From NCBI GenBank assembly GCA_001600455.1, contig BCKC01000004.1, forward strand, positions 3,336,915 to 3,400,914: DNA of 64,000 bases, in the 5' to 3' direction. The stretch's first letter is position 1. Each line of letters opens with the position of its first letter. Shown piece by piece: positions 48,284 through 60,447 of the stretch. The notes beneath the pieces were generated by a model. It worked only from the letters and a program-made list of their open reading frames with translations, had not been told where the DNA came from and searched no databases. The stretch is from Endocalyx cinctus (lineage: Eukaryota > Ascomycota > Sordariomycetes > Amphisphaeriales > Apiosporaceae). Position numbers and translations under genes: made by a program.

Positions 48284-51200
48284 GGCAGGCAACCGACCGG
48301 TGGTTTCGCTAGATATCGGTGACGTTTATTTTCTGAGTTAATTGGGTTAGGAGGGAAAGAGTTGAAGATTAAGCACTGAAGTTTGCGCGAACGCGGGTAT
48401 CGGTCGTACGAGTATGAAAGCAGCTGAAGCTGCTCAAGAAATCACAGCAAATCTAGGTGAAGAAAATATCTCTTGTTAGTGTTTCTGGTTTATGTAAAAA
48501 CATTTGAAATGGTGGTAGAGTTTGAATAGCTTGACAATCTGAGCATGTGAAAGGTAACGAGAATAGTAAGTTTCCGGGGAAAAGGTGTAAAATGCCGCCA
48601 GCCAGGGTTCAGAAGTGCGCAGAAAGTTGTCCGAGTCGTGTTTAGATAGTCCAGCATAGTTGAAGTGGGATATCTTCCTTCTTGGATGGAATGCGGGGTG
48701 ACGCACCCAGACCAGGGACGTCAAAATCCAAGCTCAAGCTAATGTGACCTGCGCTGTGTTTCCCCTCCATTTTCTATGCGAATTTTCTTTTTTGTCTCTT
48801 CTCCCGTTTTACTTTTCTAGCTGTATCAACTATCCACCCTCTTTTTGTTTTTGTTTTTTTATTTAACTTTATTCCACGCTGAAGCTAGTGTGTAGTGGGT
48901 GGTATGGCATTGGAGAATTGGCGCCAGCATTGATAAGACTGTTTGATGTTGGATAATCCAAAAACCCAGCAACCAGGCTCTAAAAATCCCGTACGGCAGA
49001 TCATTTGGAGTAAGTTTGAACGTAGTAGTATCGCACGTTACTGTTTGCCGGCTTGCATTATCTCTTGAGTCTTTATCAGAGCGGTTGCATTTGTTCCACT
49101 TGTGAAAAACAGATGGAAAAGGGAAAAGTGGGATATGACATTTTCGAGAAGGCCGATGCAAAGCTTTCTGAGGAAAGAACTTCTTCATATCGCACGTCGC
49201 CGAACACCAGTCAATCGTACTGAGAATTCATATGCAAGAGTAGAATTGACATGGTGGGGACTTTATATGATCACAGCCAATGGAAGCCCTGTCATTTCCA
49301 GCATGCGGCTAATAATTCGCCAGGATGTTTATAACAGGGATCCATGCAGGTGGTGGTTTTTGGTCTGTTCCATATTTTCATTTTATGGATTGGATCGTGG
49401 GTACATTCTCGATTCGGAGGGAATGTTGTGCCAATTGCCCGGGTTGTTTATGAAGCCATTGCAGATAGAGCCATTTCGATTGAAGATTCTTTCTCTCGAC
49501 TCAATGTTTTGTCGCAGCAGTTGTTTTCTCTCTGATTAAGGGTCGCCAAATAGTCGAGATCACGATTTCGAGTATGACGCTGTACGAGGGGTATGCTGCG
49601 GTTCCTTGATTCCTTGATTCCTCGGTGCTTTGATGCTTTGGTGCGATGGGAAATGAAGAGGGGAGGGAGAAAATAACAATGGAAAATACTTACAGTCAAA
49701 TAGGTATGATAATTCAACGTAACTGTTACTTCGATTTGTCTTAGTCTTGCCTCACTTGATGTGTATTTTGTCTACTAGTTTTAGCACAGGAAAGTGCTAC
49801 TTTTTTCGTGAGACAGTCTGGCAAAGAAGGAGGAAAAAGAAGAAGAGACAAGAGAAGAGAGTTTGGTGGCAACGTTCTAGCTTTTATGGTTGAGTGGAGG
49901 ACCAGGGCCAAGCAAGAAAATAAGACAACCAGATTAACAGTCCGATGAAGAAAACAACCTTATTAGGCGAAAACGAAAGAGAGAGAAAAAAAAAAAAAAA
50001 GTATTAGAAAATATTAGCATACGTGGTGTAGCAAAGATCGGCCTTGTCCTATTACTTCCCGATATCCATGACAAGAATATACACCAAGTGGGGGAGGGGG
50101 GGTTAACTGGCCGAGAGACGGATGACTAGACTGGGACTCTGCAGGTGTCGTTCGTCGTTCGGCATGGTACGAGCAAACCCTAGCCCACGCCCCAGGCCCT
50201 TAAGCCAGCTTCAGAACTCACATGTCGCGTAATGATCCTTGCAAGGTAATTCTGTTTGTTCTATTTTATTATTTTGTGGCATGTTTACCGTACCTAGGTA
50301 ACTAATTTTACAGACGAGCACCTAACCTACTGTACTGTGGTGACGTTACCGGAGCTTCCTTTTTCTTTTCTCCTCTCTCTAAAGTCTATGCAATTGAAAA
50401 CTACGTTATGTTGATTGGCTAATCTTATAGTGATCAATACTTAGGTGTAACACTGCGACACTACCTGTACAAGTAGATGGACCAAAAAAAAAAATGGCGC
50501 GCTTCAGGGATTTTGGTATTCACCCTTACTTTCTTGCTTACCTATTTTCACAGGTTACAATATTCAACATATTTATGGCCCATGCGATGAGACTTCTTTT
50601 AATTGGAATTTCGGGAGTTCGGAAAACCGAATTCTTGAAATATGTTTATATAAGTACTAGGATATTATCTAATAAGGAACTCTACTGGTTGAATATACTG
50701 AATCAGATACTAGTAGAACAACAGTATAAGGAGGGGAAGAGGGCTGATGCTGCTGATCCTAAGCAGCTTCAAAATCCGACCAATACGAGTACAATTATTC
50801 ATTCTTATTTTCTTATTGAGAGATTTATTGACTTTTTTTTTATGGCCATCCTCTGATATCATCAATGTACGTGTAATTGTATGAATGAGTTCGTTCTTGC
50901 GTTGATCTCTCCGGCATATTTTTATTGCCGCGTCTTCCTTTCTAGAATGAAACATATAAAAAATACTACTTATGTATGCTATACTTGAAATTACCGACGA
51001 AACTTGGTCATACCCAACCGGAAACATCGCTGTATTGCATCTTGAGGCTCAGATCCCGCGGCTTTGGCTCGCGGCCAGGTTTGTTTAAAACGTGTGGTAT
51101 CCAAATTTTGCCTAGGTGGCCTTTTGCCGTTGATCGGAGCATGTTGTTCAATAACATTGTGTAAAGAAATTCCTCGCACTTACGACTACGGAGGACGATA

Positions 51201-54110
51201 TAGAGGTACTCTCGCTTGCTTTGCAACACTACACTAATAAAGACGCACCCCACACAGCCATGCATGCAGCATACGCAGTAACTATCCCCGATGACAGGGG
51301 GGTATAACTCAGTCGACAGGGGGTTCTAGATGTCCGCACTCCGCACAGACGTGGGGAGGGGTAAGGTTAGGGAGATACGGCAAGGATATTATGGTAAAAC
51401 CTCGTTCGTGGTAGATTTACTACCTCGCTAGCCACTAGGGGCGGCCAGGATATGGCGGTTCGATAACCCTTTAACGCCGAAAGGGTATCGTTTCTAGAGT
51501 CCATAAGTAGACTTTTTCGTGCCGGCGGACCAATGAAGATGGATATATTGTCTTTCTTGGAAACTAGGGACTTACATTAGGAGGCTAGTTGGTGGTTACA
51601 CTACTAAAGTAGTTACCTAGGTCTAGGGCCGCGAAGCACATCATCTCACATCCGATGTCGCCCTTAACCCTACTACCAGGAACATTCACCTCGAAAGCCC
51701 CCCATAGCCTCATGAGTATTATTATTAGGGCAATCTTTCCTCATATAATAATAATACGCCACCCAGCGTCTTTACGTTACTGGTGTTTATAGGATGCATG
51801 GAACGTGGGGTGTATTTGGCCAAAACGGCTCTCAACCAAGATTATCACTACAGCTTGCACGTAGGTGATATTAGGAATCAAATACGGTTTGCCAATATAT
51901 CCCGCACATCGTCTGATGGGCTTCGTGTCGTTTGTCTTTCACAGCCAAGTACACGAACGCTTAGCGACAAGGAAATTACGTTTACATTCATTCAAGGCTC
52001 ACTTATTACTAACGTTCGCTGACTCGATGTTGCTTTAAACTTTTCGCTGAAGTTATGACGTATCTCTCGTCGCACGTTAACTAAATTAAAAGCTAAGTAT
52101 AACGACCAGAAGCCATGTATGAAGCTTATGGGAAAGGGGGGATCGGGCCGCGGTACTTCGTAAGGATATGCCGAAGAGGTGATGATTCTCGCTCTTCGTG
52201 GTTGAAAATTGAATACGAATACAGTATATCACATCACATATTAGCTTCGTCGAGGCCTAATCTTACTGTCAGATGCCACGTACATATACTACCAAGCTGC
52301 CAGGGAGTTTATAGAATGCGACATTTATCCATTTTCATCAGGCCCCGTGACCTACTCTGCATAACTGCACGTGTTTATGTAAACCGCATACGGCTGCATA
52401 CCGGGCAATCTCCTGCGCATAACCCATAATAATACACCTGCAGCGGTCTTTACGACCAATCATACGATATTATCACCTTTTCCTATTTAATATATGTGCC
52501 CTGGCTGCCTGGATATCCCAGCCCAGCCAATTCGGAAATAACAAGGCTGCACTTACCTAGTTCTGGATCTTGCAGCACGCACGCATCCAAAATGTGCTGT
52601 AACTACACAAAGCATTGTTACTATGTAGTGTACTACCAACTACGGGATATGATAGAGTTTGGTGAGGGGAGTCTCTCCAATGATGTGCAGTATGGGGGAG
52701 TAATTTAAAAAGCGATTCCTATTCACGAAAAGGGGGTTTTGTTTTGCATCGTTTTCTTTTGCATCAAATTAATTATATACACTAGACGACGTCTCTAGAG
52801 TGCGTGTCTATCAGCCAATTTGAGATAGTAGTCCGAGAGAAGCGTCAGAAACTCAGGACATTTCGAGGGCCGAAGACGGCTAGGCGACATCGGCCTGAGA
52901 GACTCAACTGCATGGACCAATAGTCTCTTTCTCTTTCGTAACAATATAAGAATTTCGGGCGTGGGAAATGAGGGAGTAGAAGGGTGAAAAACAGGGCTCG
53001 TGGCGCCGATTTCCGAATCAGTAACTGAGATCCGCTTACTACTCAAAAAAAAATTATTTGCAGGTTCCGATATTTTCCGTAGCCCACGCTTGAGGGGCAG
53101 AAAGCTAAAAATTGAAAAGTCCCCACAGAGCCTCAATAGATTGTAAGTGGGTTATAATATCTGAAGGAGGGGTTTTGCTTGCGCGCGAAACAGATGGTAA
53201 TGAAAAGATTTGTTTAAAATTCCGTGAAGCATAACCGCCAGAGGCAGAGATTTGCAGGGGGGCTCAACTATCCCGTACGAGGGGGGATCTGCTCTTTGCG
53301 CTCACCGCTAGGGTAATGAGGATGAGAATATTGAATTGCGCCGTACTTTTGTTCCGAGTCCGGTTATTAAAAAGTTTTTCATTACTTGATGAAAATAAAC
53401 CCCGTGGGAACGCCATCAGTGACCCCCAAGCGCAACCCAAGTGTCTACACAAGGAAATATACGAGATTAATTTCTTACATGCCTACGTAGAAAGGGTGAG
53501 TTGTCCTTCTCGTTAAAAGGAAACTAAACGTTGGGGGAAAGAAATTAAGGGAGAGCCCCTCGTACAATAGAAGTAAAGGAGGGGGTCATGGTAATTGGCT
53601 AGAACCTAGCCTTATTGTCTGCCTTATTCCAGCCGCATCTCACGATTTCCACTCACTCAAATCACAAGTTCCTATTTTATACAACAATTATTAGAGTCCA
53701 CTTGACATCGTGGGATTTGAAATGGACAGAGTCAGATCTGATAATACATACAAATCTATACTAAATCTATAAAGCTTAATTTTGTCCTTATTTCTCCAGT
53801 TATGGTTATAATATGATGTCATACAGTTACGATTAGGTAATTTGGGTAAGTACCCGTTACAAGTGGTGTTAGGTTTGAATTTTTTGCCTTATCCCAATTA
53901 GGATGGATATTGTTCAAACTGACTACCACGATAATCTCCATTCACTAACATACCGTTTTCTAATGTTTACAGAATTGTGTCAAGCACTCATTTAATAGAT
54001 CTGCATTGAAATTGATTATTTACGAATAATGATTTCAATCAACACGCGCATACACACTCATTTTAATTCCTCGAAAGCCTGAACGAAAATCTCATTTTAA
54101 ACAAATCATA
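48284..54110. other. Gene-free interval of 5.8 kb
   Basis: Lies between the divergently arranged GLT1 (-) and APC15-like (+) genes, so both promoters are inside. Notable contents are an A-run near 49986-50001, a 120-codon ORF at 50494-50856 with no clear homology, an 11-bp hairpin at 51461-51490, and a diverged pair of segments about 51728-51776 and 52403-52454. The rest is unremarkable A/T-rich DNA with short frames. No tRNA or transposon ends were recognised. Confidence 0.65.
51461..51490. other. Strong hairpin with 11-bp stem
   Basis: CGAT-(A)-ACCCTTT pairs with AAAGGGT-ATCG around a 7-nt loop (AACGCCG). The stem has one bulged A and no mismatches. It lies in non-coding DNA; function is unknown. 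Confidence 0.5.
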
Positions 54111-55375
54111 ATGTTATCTCTACTACCAGATCTCGCACCTCGAGATGTAAGTTTTGTTATCTTTCGCCTTTTTTCTTATTTCTAGCCGAATAACGAAAGT
54201 GACCAGAAATAATAACTAATCACTAAAACCAATTTGAACAGTCACACTCGCTATGGTACACCTCTTCGCGCAACCCCCTCGCGTCGTACAACGGCGGCGG
54301 TCTCTACGATTCCCACGACGGCTCACCCGGCGTCGGCCATCAACACCAACAGCATCAGCAACAGCACCAACACGGAACGGCGGCTAACCCCCGCCGCGGC
54401 GCGCACCTGATCGAGCGCTCCCCCTTAGCGCGCCTCCGGGCCGACGAGCAGAACCTCGAGCGCCGGCGTCAGAACGTGACCAACTTCGGCAGCGGCTGGC
54501 TCAAGCCTCCGGGGATCCACAAGACGCTGCACCAGCTGCGCGAGGAGCGTCGCGAGGCCCTGGAGCACGAGGAGGCCATGCGTAGGGAGCAGCTCGCCCA
54601 GGAGCTGGCCGAGGCCGAAGCGGCCGATATGCAGGCTCAGGCGCAGGTCGGGGCCGAGGGGATGGCGGATGCAGGCGAGGTGGACGAGAGAGGCGTCGCG
54701 GGCGTAGTGGGCGACGGGGACGGTATGGACGACGTTCAGCTCGACGGCGCGCGCGATTTGGACGACGATATACCGGAGGCGGACGATGCTGATTTTGGGC
54801 TCGGGTCCGACGACGAAGAGGAAGACGAGGAGGACGAAGATGAAGATGAAGATAATGACGATGACGACGAGGAAGACGCGGAGCAGCGGGCCGCTCGCAC
54901 GCAGCAGCAGCTGATGGCGCAGCGGATGCGCCAGGCCGACGACGCGTTCCGGGAGAACGTGGCCCGGGGCCGGGACAGCGCCGGCTTCTACGCCGTGGAC
55001 GAGGAGGTGGACGAAGAAGACCAAGCACAGATGATCGAGGAGGAGGACCTCGTCGGTCACGGAAGTCTCGGCGACATGGACATGGACGCGGACCTGGACG
55101 ACGATATCCCCGAGGCGGAGAGCGGAGGCTACGAGCATACCGACACCGAGGCGGAGATGAGCAGCGACGAGGATGACGACGACCGCGCCGAGATGAGCTT
55201 CGCCGCTCACGCGCCCCAGGCTAACCGCTTCCGCAACAGCCTGGCTAGGAGCGACGTTACGAGAAATAGCATGGCTATCAGCGATCTGCTTTCCCGCGAC
55301 GGTAGCAGCGTCCTCGGTAGCAGCCCGCAGATACCCCCGCGTCCGTCCATAGGTTATTTCCGACGCGCCCGATGA
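54111..55375 (+). CDS. Anaphase-promoting complex subunit, Apc15-like
   Basis: Exons are 54111-54146 and 54242-55375, giving 389 aa. The first exon (MLSLLPDLAPRD) joins SHSLWYTSSRNPLASY in phase 0. The conserved part follows to about residue 170: PLARLRADEQNLERRRQNVTNFGSGWLKPPG, then a charged helix (LHQLREERREALEHEEAMRREQLAQELAEAEA). This pattern is that of fungal Apc15p-domain proteins (Mnd2/APC15), which control turnover of the mitotic checkpoint complex on APC/C. The remaining two thirds is acidic low complexity (long D/E runs at about 54805-54880 and 55000-55190) with repeated DDDIPEA motifs. The gene is strongly GC-rich and its antisense frames are long only for that reason. The exact orthology to Mnd2 is an inference. 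Confidence 0.75.
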
Positions 55376-56007
55376 GCATTGACTTTGTTTTCCTTTTTTT
55401 TTCTTCGCCGTTGCACGTTTAGCGGACCCCTCGAGCCTTCTTCTTTCTAGCATCACGGTATCGCATTAGACCGACACGAAGCATATGATAACGCACAACA
55501 TTGCCTAATTTTTCTTCCACCTTGGGTTTTATTTCTCAAGACCGTAACCGATATTCAATTCTTTCCCCTGCGAGAAAATAGAGGCGTGAGCCGGCGGGCC
55601 CCGGTGTTTGTAGTATTATTCTTGATAGACATGATGAATAACGAACATGACGAATTACAATATATTAATTTACAACATGTGTAGTAGAAGAGAAGAGGAA
55701 AACCTGTCGTCCTGTCCATGCTCATGCCCGTGTCTGTGTCTGTGTCTGTGTCTGTGTATGTATCTTGTTTTATCGTTCTCCTCCGTCCATGTATCATGCG
55801 TGTTTATATGAATAGTATTATACACTGTTTTACGTAGGATAATAACCCAAATGTCGCGCCGCAACGCCATGTATTATCACCCTTATCCCTTATTCAGTTC
55901 TATCATGGCGATTTTCTTGTCTTCTTAAGTCAAGGTCATTTCATCATCATCACGATCATCTCTCTTTTCTTACTTCCCCTCCCTCGGTCCGATTTTTTTT
56001 TGTTCGA
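55376..56007. other. Convergent 3' spacer (APC15-like / BET1)
   Basis: Non-coding, with a (TGTGTC)n microsatellite at about 55730-55757 and T/C-rich stretches. No gene is supported. Confidence 0.6.
55730..55757. repeat. (TGTGTC)n microsatellite
   Basis: Between four and five tandem six-base units in the spacer between two converging genes. Confidence 0.85.
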
Positions 56008-57064
56008 TCAAAATAGCCAGACGTAAACGAAGAGGAAGATAACGGCGAGGAAGAAACCGATCCAGACCTTCCAGCTGACGCCCGTCCTCTCGGCCATGAT
56101 AAGCATGCGGTTCATGGTGCCGCGCAGCCGTAACCGGGTGGTGTCGAAGGTGTCGTTCATCTTCTCCGCAAACGCCGTTGAATCGCGGATCTCGTCGCCG
56201 ATCGCCATCGTCATCTATAATTGGCAAAAGCTCGGTCAATTAACCGCCCGATTCCCCCCTTCGACCCTTTGATCCTAGTAGGATAAATAAATAACGAGAT
56301 TGACCGTGGAACTCACGTCTTTCAATATCTGAACTTTCCCTAGTATACCCTCGACCTGCTGATCGTTCTGGCTTTCGAGCTCGTTGAGCACCGCGTCGCT
56401 GTACTGACCCCTGTAATTCGTAGCAAACAAAACATGCGCCGTTAGCGATTTCTTCACCTTCAATGATCTCTTTCCCTGTTTCTCTCTTTTTTTTCCGGCT
56501 AGTAGTATAACCTTGCGTCCATCTTCCCACGTCCCAACTCAATCTAGATTATATATATATATATATATATGTTACGAACCTCGAATTCGGCGTCGCGGGC
56601 CTATATCCACCCCTACCGTTGTTGTCTACACCCAGATGAGTGCTGCTTCCGCCACCGCCGACATATCCGTAGCCGCCGAGCGGGCTGGCGTTGCTCGTTT
56701 GTCGCCGCGTCGCATCGTTGCTACCGCTGGCGCCACTGTAGCCGGCGAAGAGGGCGCTGCGCGGATCGCGCTGGTGGAGGTTCGGGTTACTCATCCTGGA
56801 GTGTCCTTCGTTAGTATATTAATATAGCTTCAAAGTAACCTGATAAATCTTCTTCTCATTATTCCATATCTTTTAAAATATATCTAAAAGGGCTTTGAAG
56901 ATAATGCGCGATTTGGATTATTTCCCCGGGTACCCGAAGACGACGGGGTCTCTGTGTCGCCATCTTCTCCTTTCCCGCGATGGGATCGTCGCATTTCGAT
57001 AAACATCCTGGTTAGGAGAAAATGGAGATAGAGAGAGAAAAAAAAGAACATACCGTGATGCCAT
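56008..57064 (-). CDS. BET1: ER-Golgi SNARE Bet1
   Basis: Exons (reverse strand) are 57064-57054, 56795-56580, 56410-56317 and 56214-56008, giving 175 aa. The first coding exon is only 11 nt (MASR), which matches the M(S/A)SR opening of yeast Bet1. Residues 5 to about 75 are Gly/Ser-rich and longer than in yeast. The SNARE helix runs from about 78 to 145 (DAVLNELESQNDQQVEGILGKVQILKDMTMAIGDEIRDST and on to DTFDTT), followed by a C-terminal anchor (WKVWIGFFLAVIFLFVYVWLF). It is a Qc-SNARE for fusion of ER-derived COPII vesicles with the Golgi. Intron 2 (56411-56579) holds an (AT)n run; its donor is the unusual GTTCGT, chosen because it alone restores phase and the SNARE frame. Confidence 0.88.
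56548..56571. repeat. (AT)n microsatellite within BET1 intron 2
   Basis: About 11 AT units inside the second intron, close to the donor site. It could vary in length between strains. Confidence 0.85.
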
Positions 57065-58374
57065 TCTTAATTTTTTATCTGCTGAAATATAGTAACAAGA
57101 AAGAAAAAAAAAGATTTGAATAGACAAGATAAGAAAAAAAGAAGAAGTGTTTCTTTTCTATAATACTACTTCATTGCGTTTTGACCGTCAACAAATGAGA
57201 TTTTTATTTTTTCTTCTTTCATTTACTTTTTGCATTCAATTCATTTCGGCATAAAATGATGTTTTAGTCGGTACAGATTATTAGGTAACAAGGTTTATAC
57301 CAAGAACCTTAACAAATGGGAGACTCGTTTAGGTTAACTCACTTCTAAAAACATTGTTTTAATTGTCCATAGCCATGCCATAGGTATGCATAACCACACT
57401 TGTCATTACTTCTATGGCCAACTCATGCATTTCCTATTGTAATGTAATCGATATTTGAACTCCACCTGGTCACAGCTGACACGTTACTTATCCCGTTATG
57501 ATTTATCCCATTTTGTTTTTCAAGAGATTTCTCTAACAATCTGGATGCTACCTCTAGGGTTGCTAAAGAGTGATTATTCTGTGATGTAACCCTTCTTACT
57601 TTTATCGTTATTTCTCCTTTCATCCAAATAGGGCTCTAGCTATAAGAGAGTATTAAGGAATTATGAAAGAATATCTTCCAATTATTATAATAATTATTGT
57701 TATTATTTCATCTCTACAGTGTATAAATGCTAGTAGATCGCGCATTGTAACGTGAGTGAAAATCATAAGACTATAGAAAAAGGCACACCACCTCACAATA
57801 CTTGCTTAATGAAGTGTATATCCATATATACTTAAGTGAGTTTACACATAGTAAGAATGTATTAATAGTCAATGTTAATAGCAACAATGTTTTGGCATGA
57901 ATATTTTAACAGGCAATACCAGAATAGAGATATCTCCCAGTATATATACATATAAATACTAAGTGCCTACTACATGTTTGGTGGAATGGATTTTCACATG
58001 AGCATAACATACTACATCATAAGTTCACCACCCAAAGCAAATAACGAATGTGTGTTTATGTTCCCTTTTATTTTATTTAACCTTTTTGTAGACGTATTTT
58101 GCGATGAAAATAAAACGCATCTATGTCAAGACTGGTTCATATAATGATGCCAGTTCTAATATGAGGATCAAAGAAACAACGTTATCCACTGTTGCTATGA
58201 TGTCCAGAAGATGGCCTTCTTCAGCTAAACATGTCCACGGTAGACAATATATGCTTTGAAACCATCAAGGCTGTTTAGGAAAGTGGAAATAGCTATAAAG
58301 GTAGGTGGCAAGCCGGTCATGAGATCTGTGACCTCAATTGTAAGAGGTATGATATACCCTTTCCGGCGAAGTGC
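57065..58374. other. Spacer: BET1 promoter and CHZ1 3' region
   Basis: A/T-rich with short frames only. No RNA gene or element is recognised. Confidence 0.6.
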
Positions 58375-58872
58375 TTAATCCTCATCCATCTTGTCATCCT
58401 TGTCATCGTCGTCATTCGGATCAAAGTCATCCTCATCGTCGTCATCCTCATCTTCGGCCGGGTTCTCCTCAGCAGCCTTGGCCCAGTCAATAACTCGACC
58501 TCGGGTACGGCGACCACCTTCGACGATGTTGCTCAGATCAATCTCGTCCATTCCATCCTCAGCCTCATCATCATCACCTATTGATCAACGAATAAAGATT
58601 AGTTCTTAGCTGCTTAGAAATATGCACGCAATTGTCAATTCTTACCAGCGTCATCATTACCCTGTGAAATAAAAATTAGTGGTTGTACATTTAGAAATAT
58701 GGCTACTGTATAAAGAACTTACCTCATCAGAATCATCGTCATCTTCTTCCATTGCGTCGGTAGGTTGCTCAGTTGCAACAGCCTTTCCCTTGCCCTTGGT
58801 ATCGGGCTGGTTCTCTGCGGCGGCGGCAGCATTGGAGTCCTGAGGGACAGTGGAACCGTTCTCGTTGGCCAT
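58375..58872 (-). CDS. CHZ1: Histone H2A.Z-specific chaperone Chz1
   Basis: Exons (reverse strand) are 58872-58723, 58661-58646 and 58577-58375, giving 122 aa. The CHZ motif is clear at about residues 66-90 (DEIDLSNIVEGGRRTRGRVIDW), flanked by acidic runs, as in fungal Chz1. The N-terminus holds Ala/Gln-rich sequence and a KGKGK patch. It binds H2A.Z-H2B dimers and delivers them to the SWR1 remodeller in the nucleus. The second exon is only 16 nt (GNDDA), yet both its splice sites are canonical and the phases close. The acidic exon 3 ends KDDKMDED. Confidence 0.9.
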
Positions 58873-59767
58873 TATGAATGAATGGTCAATGTGTTGTCTG
58901 GGTGAGAAAATGGTAAAGGTAGAATATGTCTGAAGTTTTTGGTGGTAGAGTGACTTGTGAAACAAGTGTTCTAAGTTGTAAGATGTAAAGGTGGGAAAAG
59001 GTAGAACGGTTGGCGAGAGACCGGTTGCGAAGACAATGTTTATTATTGGCGGTCGCAAGTGGTGTCACCTAGTGATACCTGGATCGCTAGTATGAATTAG
59101 GTTTAGTGTAGTATTTGTGCCTGCACAATCACTTCACCGCCTTGATTTATCTCGAAATATCAGCGTAAAAGGGAAAGCGGTAAGTGTGGAGTGCCAAGTT
59201 TGAGTTTGCGACAGCTGCAATTACCATACACGGTATGCTATAACTGCCTACAGGATATATAAACAAACTTTTGTCCGCACCTACCCGTCTCTTGAGCTGA
59301 AAGATGGGGTTTGTGGTTGAGAATGATATCCATATTCATTTCATATCTACTTTGTAGATAATGGAAAGAGATATACAGGTACGGCTTCATACTTAGGTAG
59401 GTACCATAAACAAATTCGTAGCTACTGAGCACCTTCCAAGTATTCACAGCTATCTGGTAGATAGACCTTGACTGATTTACGTGATCCATGGGTATTACAA
59501 TCTCAAAAGCGTATAGAACTCTGCAAGGCCAGATACCACATAACCCTACGTTGTTGGAAGAGTTTCCCCTGGGCACTCAGTCACAATTCATGAACACAGA
59601 GAATAATAAATCTGTATCCTGCAACGCGGCCCCAGCCTGCCAGTTGTCAAGCAATATCCTTGCAGTGTAGCTCTGCAAAAAAGTACAAATAGCAAAAGCA
59701 TAGAAGGCACAATATCGTGGGAATACAATGAGTATCTATTAAGAATAGAATGGATATAAGTAATTTA
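58873..59767. other. Spacer: CHZ1 promoter and EMC10-like 3' region
   Basis: Non-coding. A small + frame at 59488-59670 begins MGITISKA, by chance like Arf GTPases, but lacks everything that should follow. TAGGTAGGTACC words lie near 59395-59404. Confidence 0.6.
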
Positions 59768-60447
59768 TCATTTACCATCGCCACCACCACCTCCTCCAGT
59801 CATCGTAATCAATACAAAGATAGCAATTATCCACCAATACCTAGAAAAGGGGCGAGTTAGTTTATGATCAAGATGTAAACAAGTAGTGGAAGCTGTAAGA
59901 TATAAAGTCCAAAATTTTCCACTTACTTCTGGAGGAACGTCTTCTCTTCAGGCACCACCGTCTTCCCCTCCGGAGAAAGAACAACGGGCTTATTGAGGTC
60001 CGGCTGCTTCCCCGGCTCCGTCAGGACGACCACGGCCTGAGGACCGAAATCCCTCGTCTGGCCGGCGTCTATCCTGACGCCCCTCAGCGCCGCGCTGATC
60101 ACGTCGCTCCCGCCTGCTACCCGACGGTCTATCGAGAGCATGATGGTGGGGGAGTACCCTTTTCCGAAGTTTTCGACCGACGCGACCGACGTGGAGGATA
60201 CCCATCGCTTCGCGTCCGGGTCGTAGGCCCCGACGCGGACCAGCTTCGAGTCTTCGGGCAGCTCGGGCGCTTCGTACGATACGATCTCGGCTTCCGATGC
60301 GATGTCCGGGCTGTATTGTATTTCGGCGAGGAAGGCGGGTGATGATGAGGAAGAAGAAACGGCTTCGATGTATATGTTGGCGGTTCGTTCGCTGGCCAGG
60401 GCGAAGGAGAGGGTGGCTAGCCCGGATAAAAATGCGATTGGTCTCAT
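59768..60447 (-). CDS. ER membrane protein complex subunit 10-like protein
   Basis: Exons (reverse strand) are 60447-59927 and 59840-59768, giving 197 aa. A signal peptide (MRPIAFLSGLATLSFALAS) is followed by a beta-rich lumenal domain (ANIYIEAV, IQYSPDIASEAEIVSY, KLVRVGAYDPDAKRWVSST, YSPTIMLSIDRR). A C-terminal membrane segment (YWWIIAIFVLITM) and a glycine-rich tail (GGGGGDGK) end it. This architecture and tail fit the fungal EMC10/YDR056C family, a lumenal subunit of the EMC insertase that places membrane segments in the ER. Without the second exon the protein would stop before its anchor. The family call rests on architecture and tail rather than on catalytic motifs. Confidence 0.7.

Noticed and set aside
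51301..51345. TATAACTCAGTCGACAGGGGG and later GGTTCGATAACC as a tRNA gene
   Set aside because: No acceptor stem, anticodon arm or properly spaced A/B boxes can be formed.
54425..55456. Reverse-strand ORF of 343 codons opposite the APC15-like gene
   Set aside because: It is a product of high GC and acidic repeats (GAC/GAG read backwards as leucine/valine-rich). The sense strand has the conserved Apc15-like part.
59488..59670. MGITISKA start resembling an Arf-family GTPase
   Set aside because: No P-loop, switch or NKxD motif follows in any frame or after any plausible intron. The similarity ends after eight residues.
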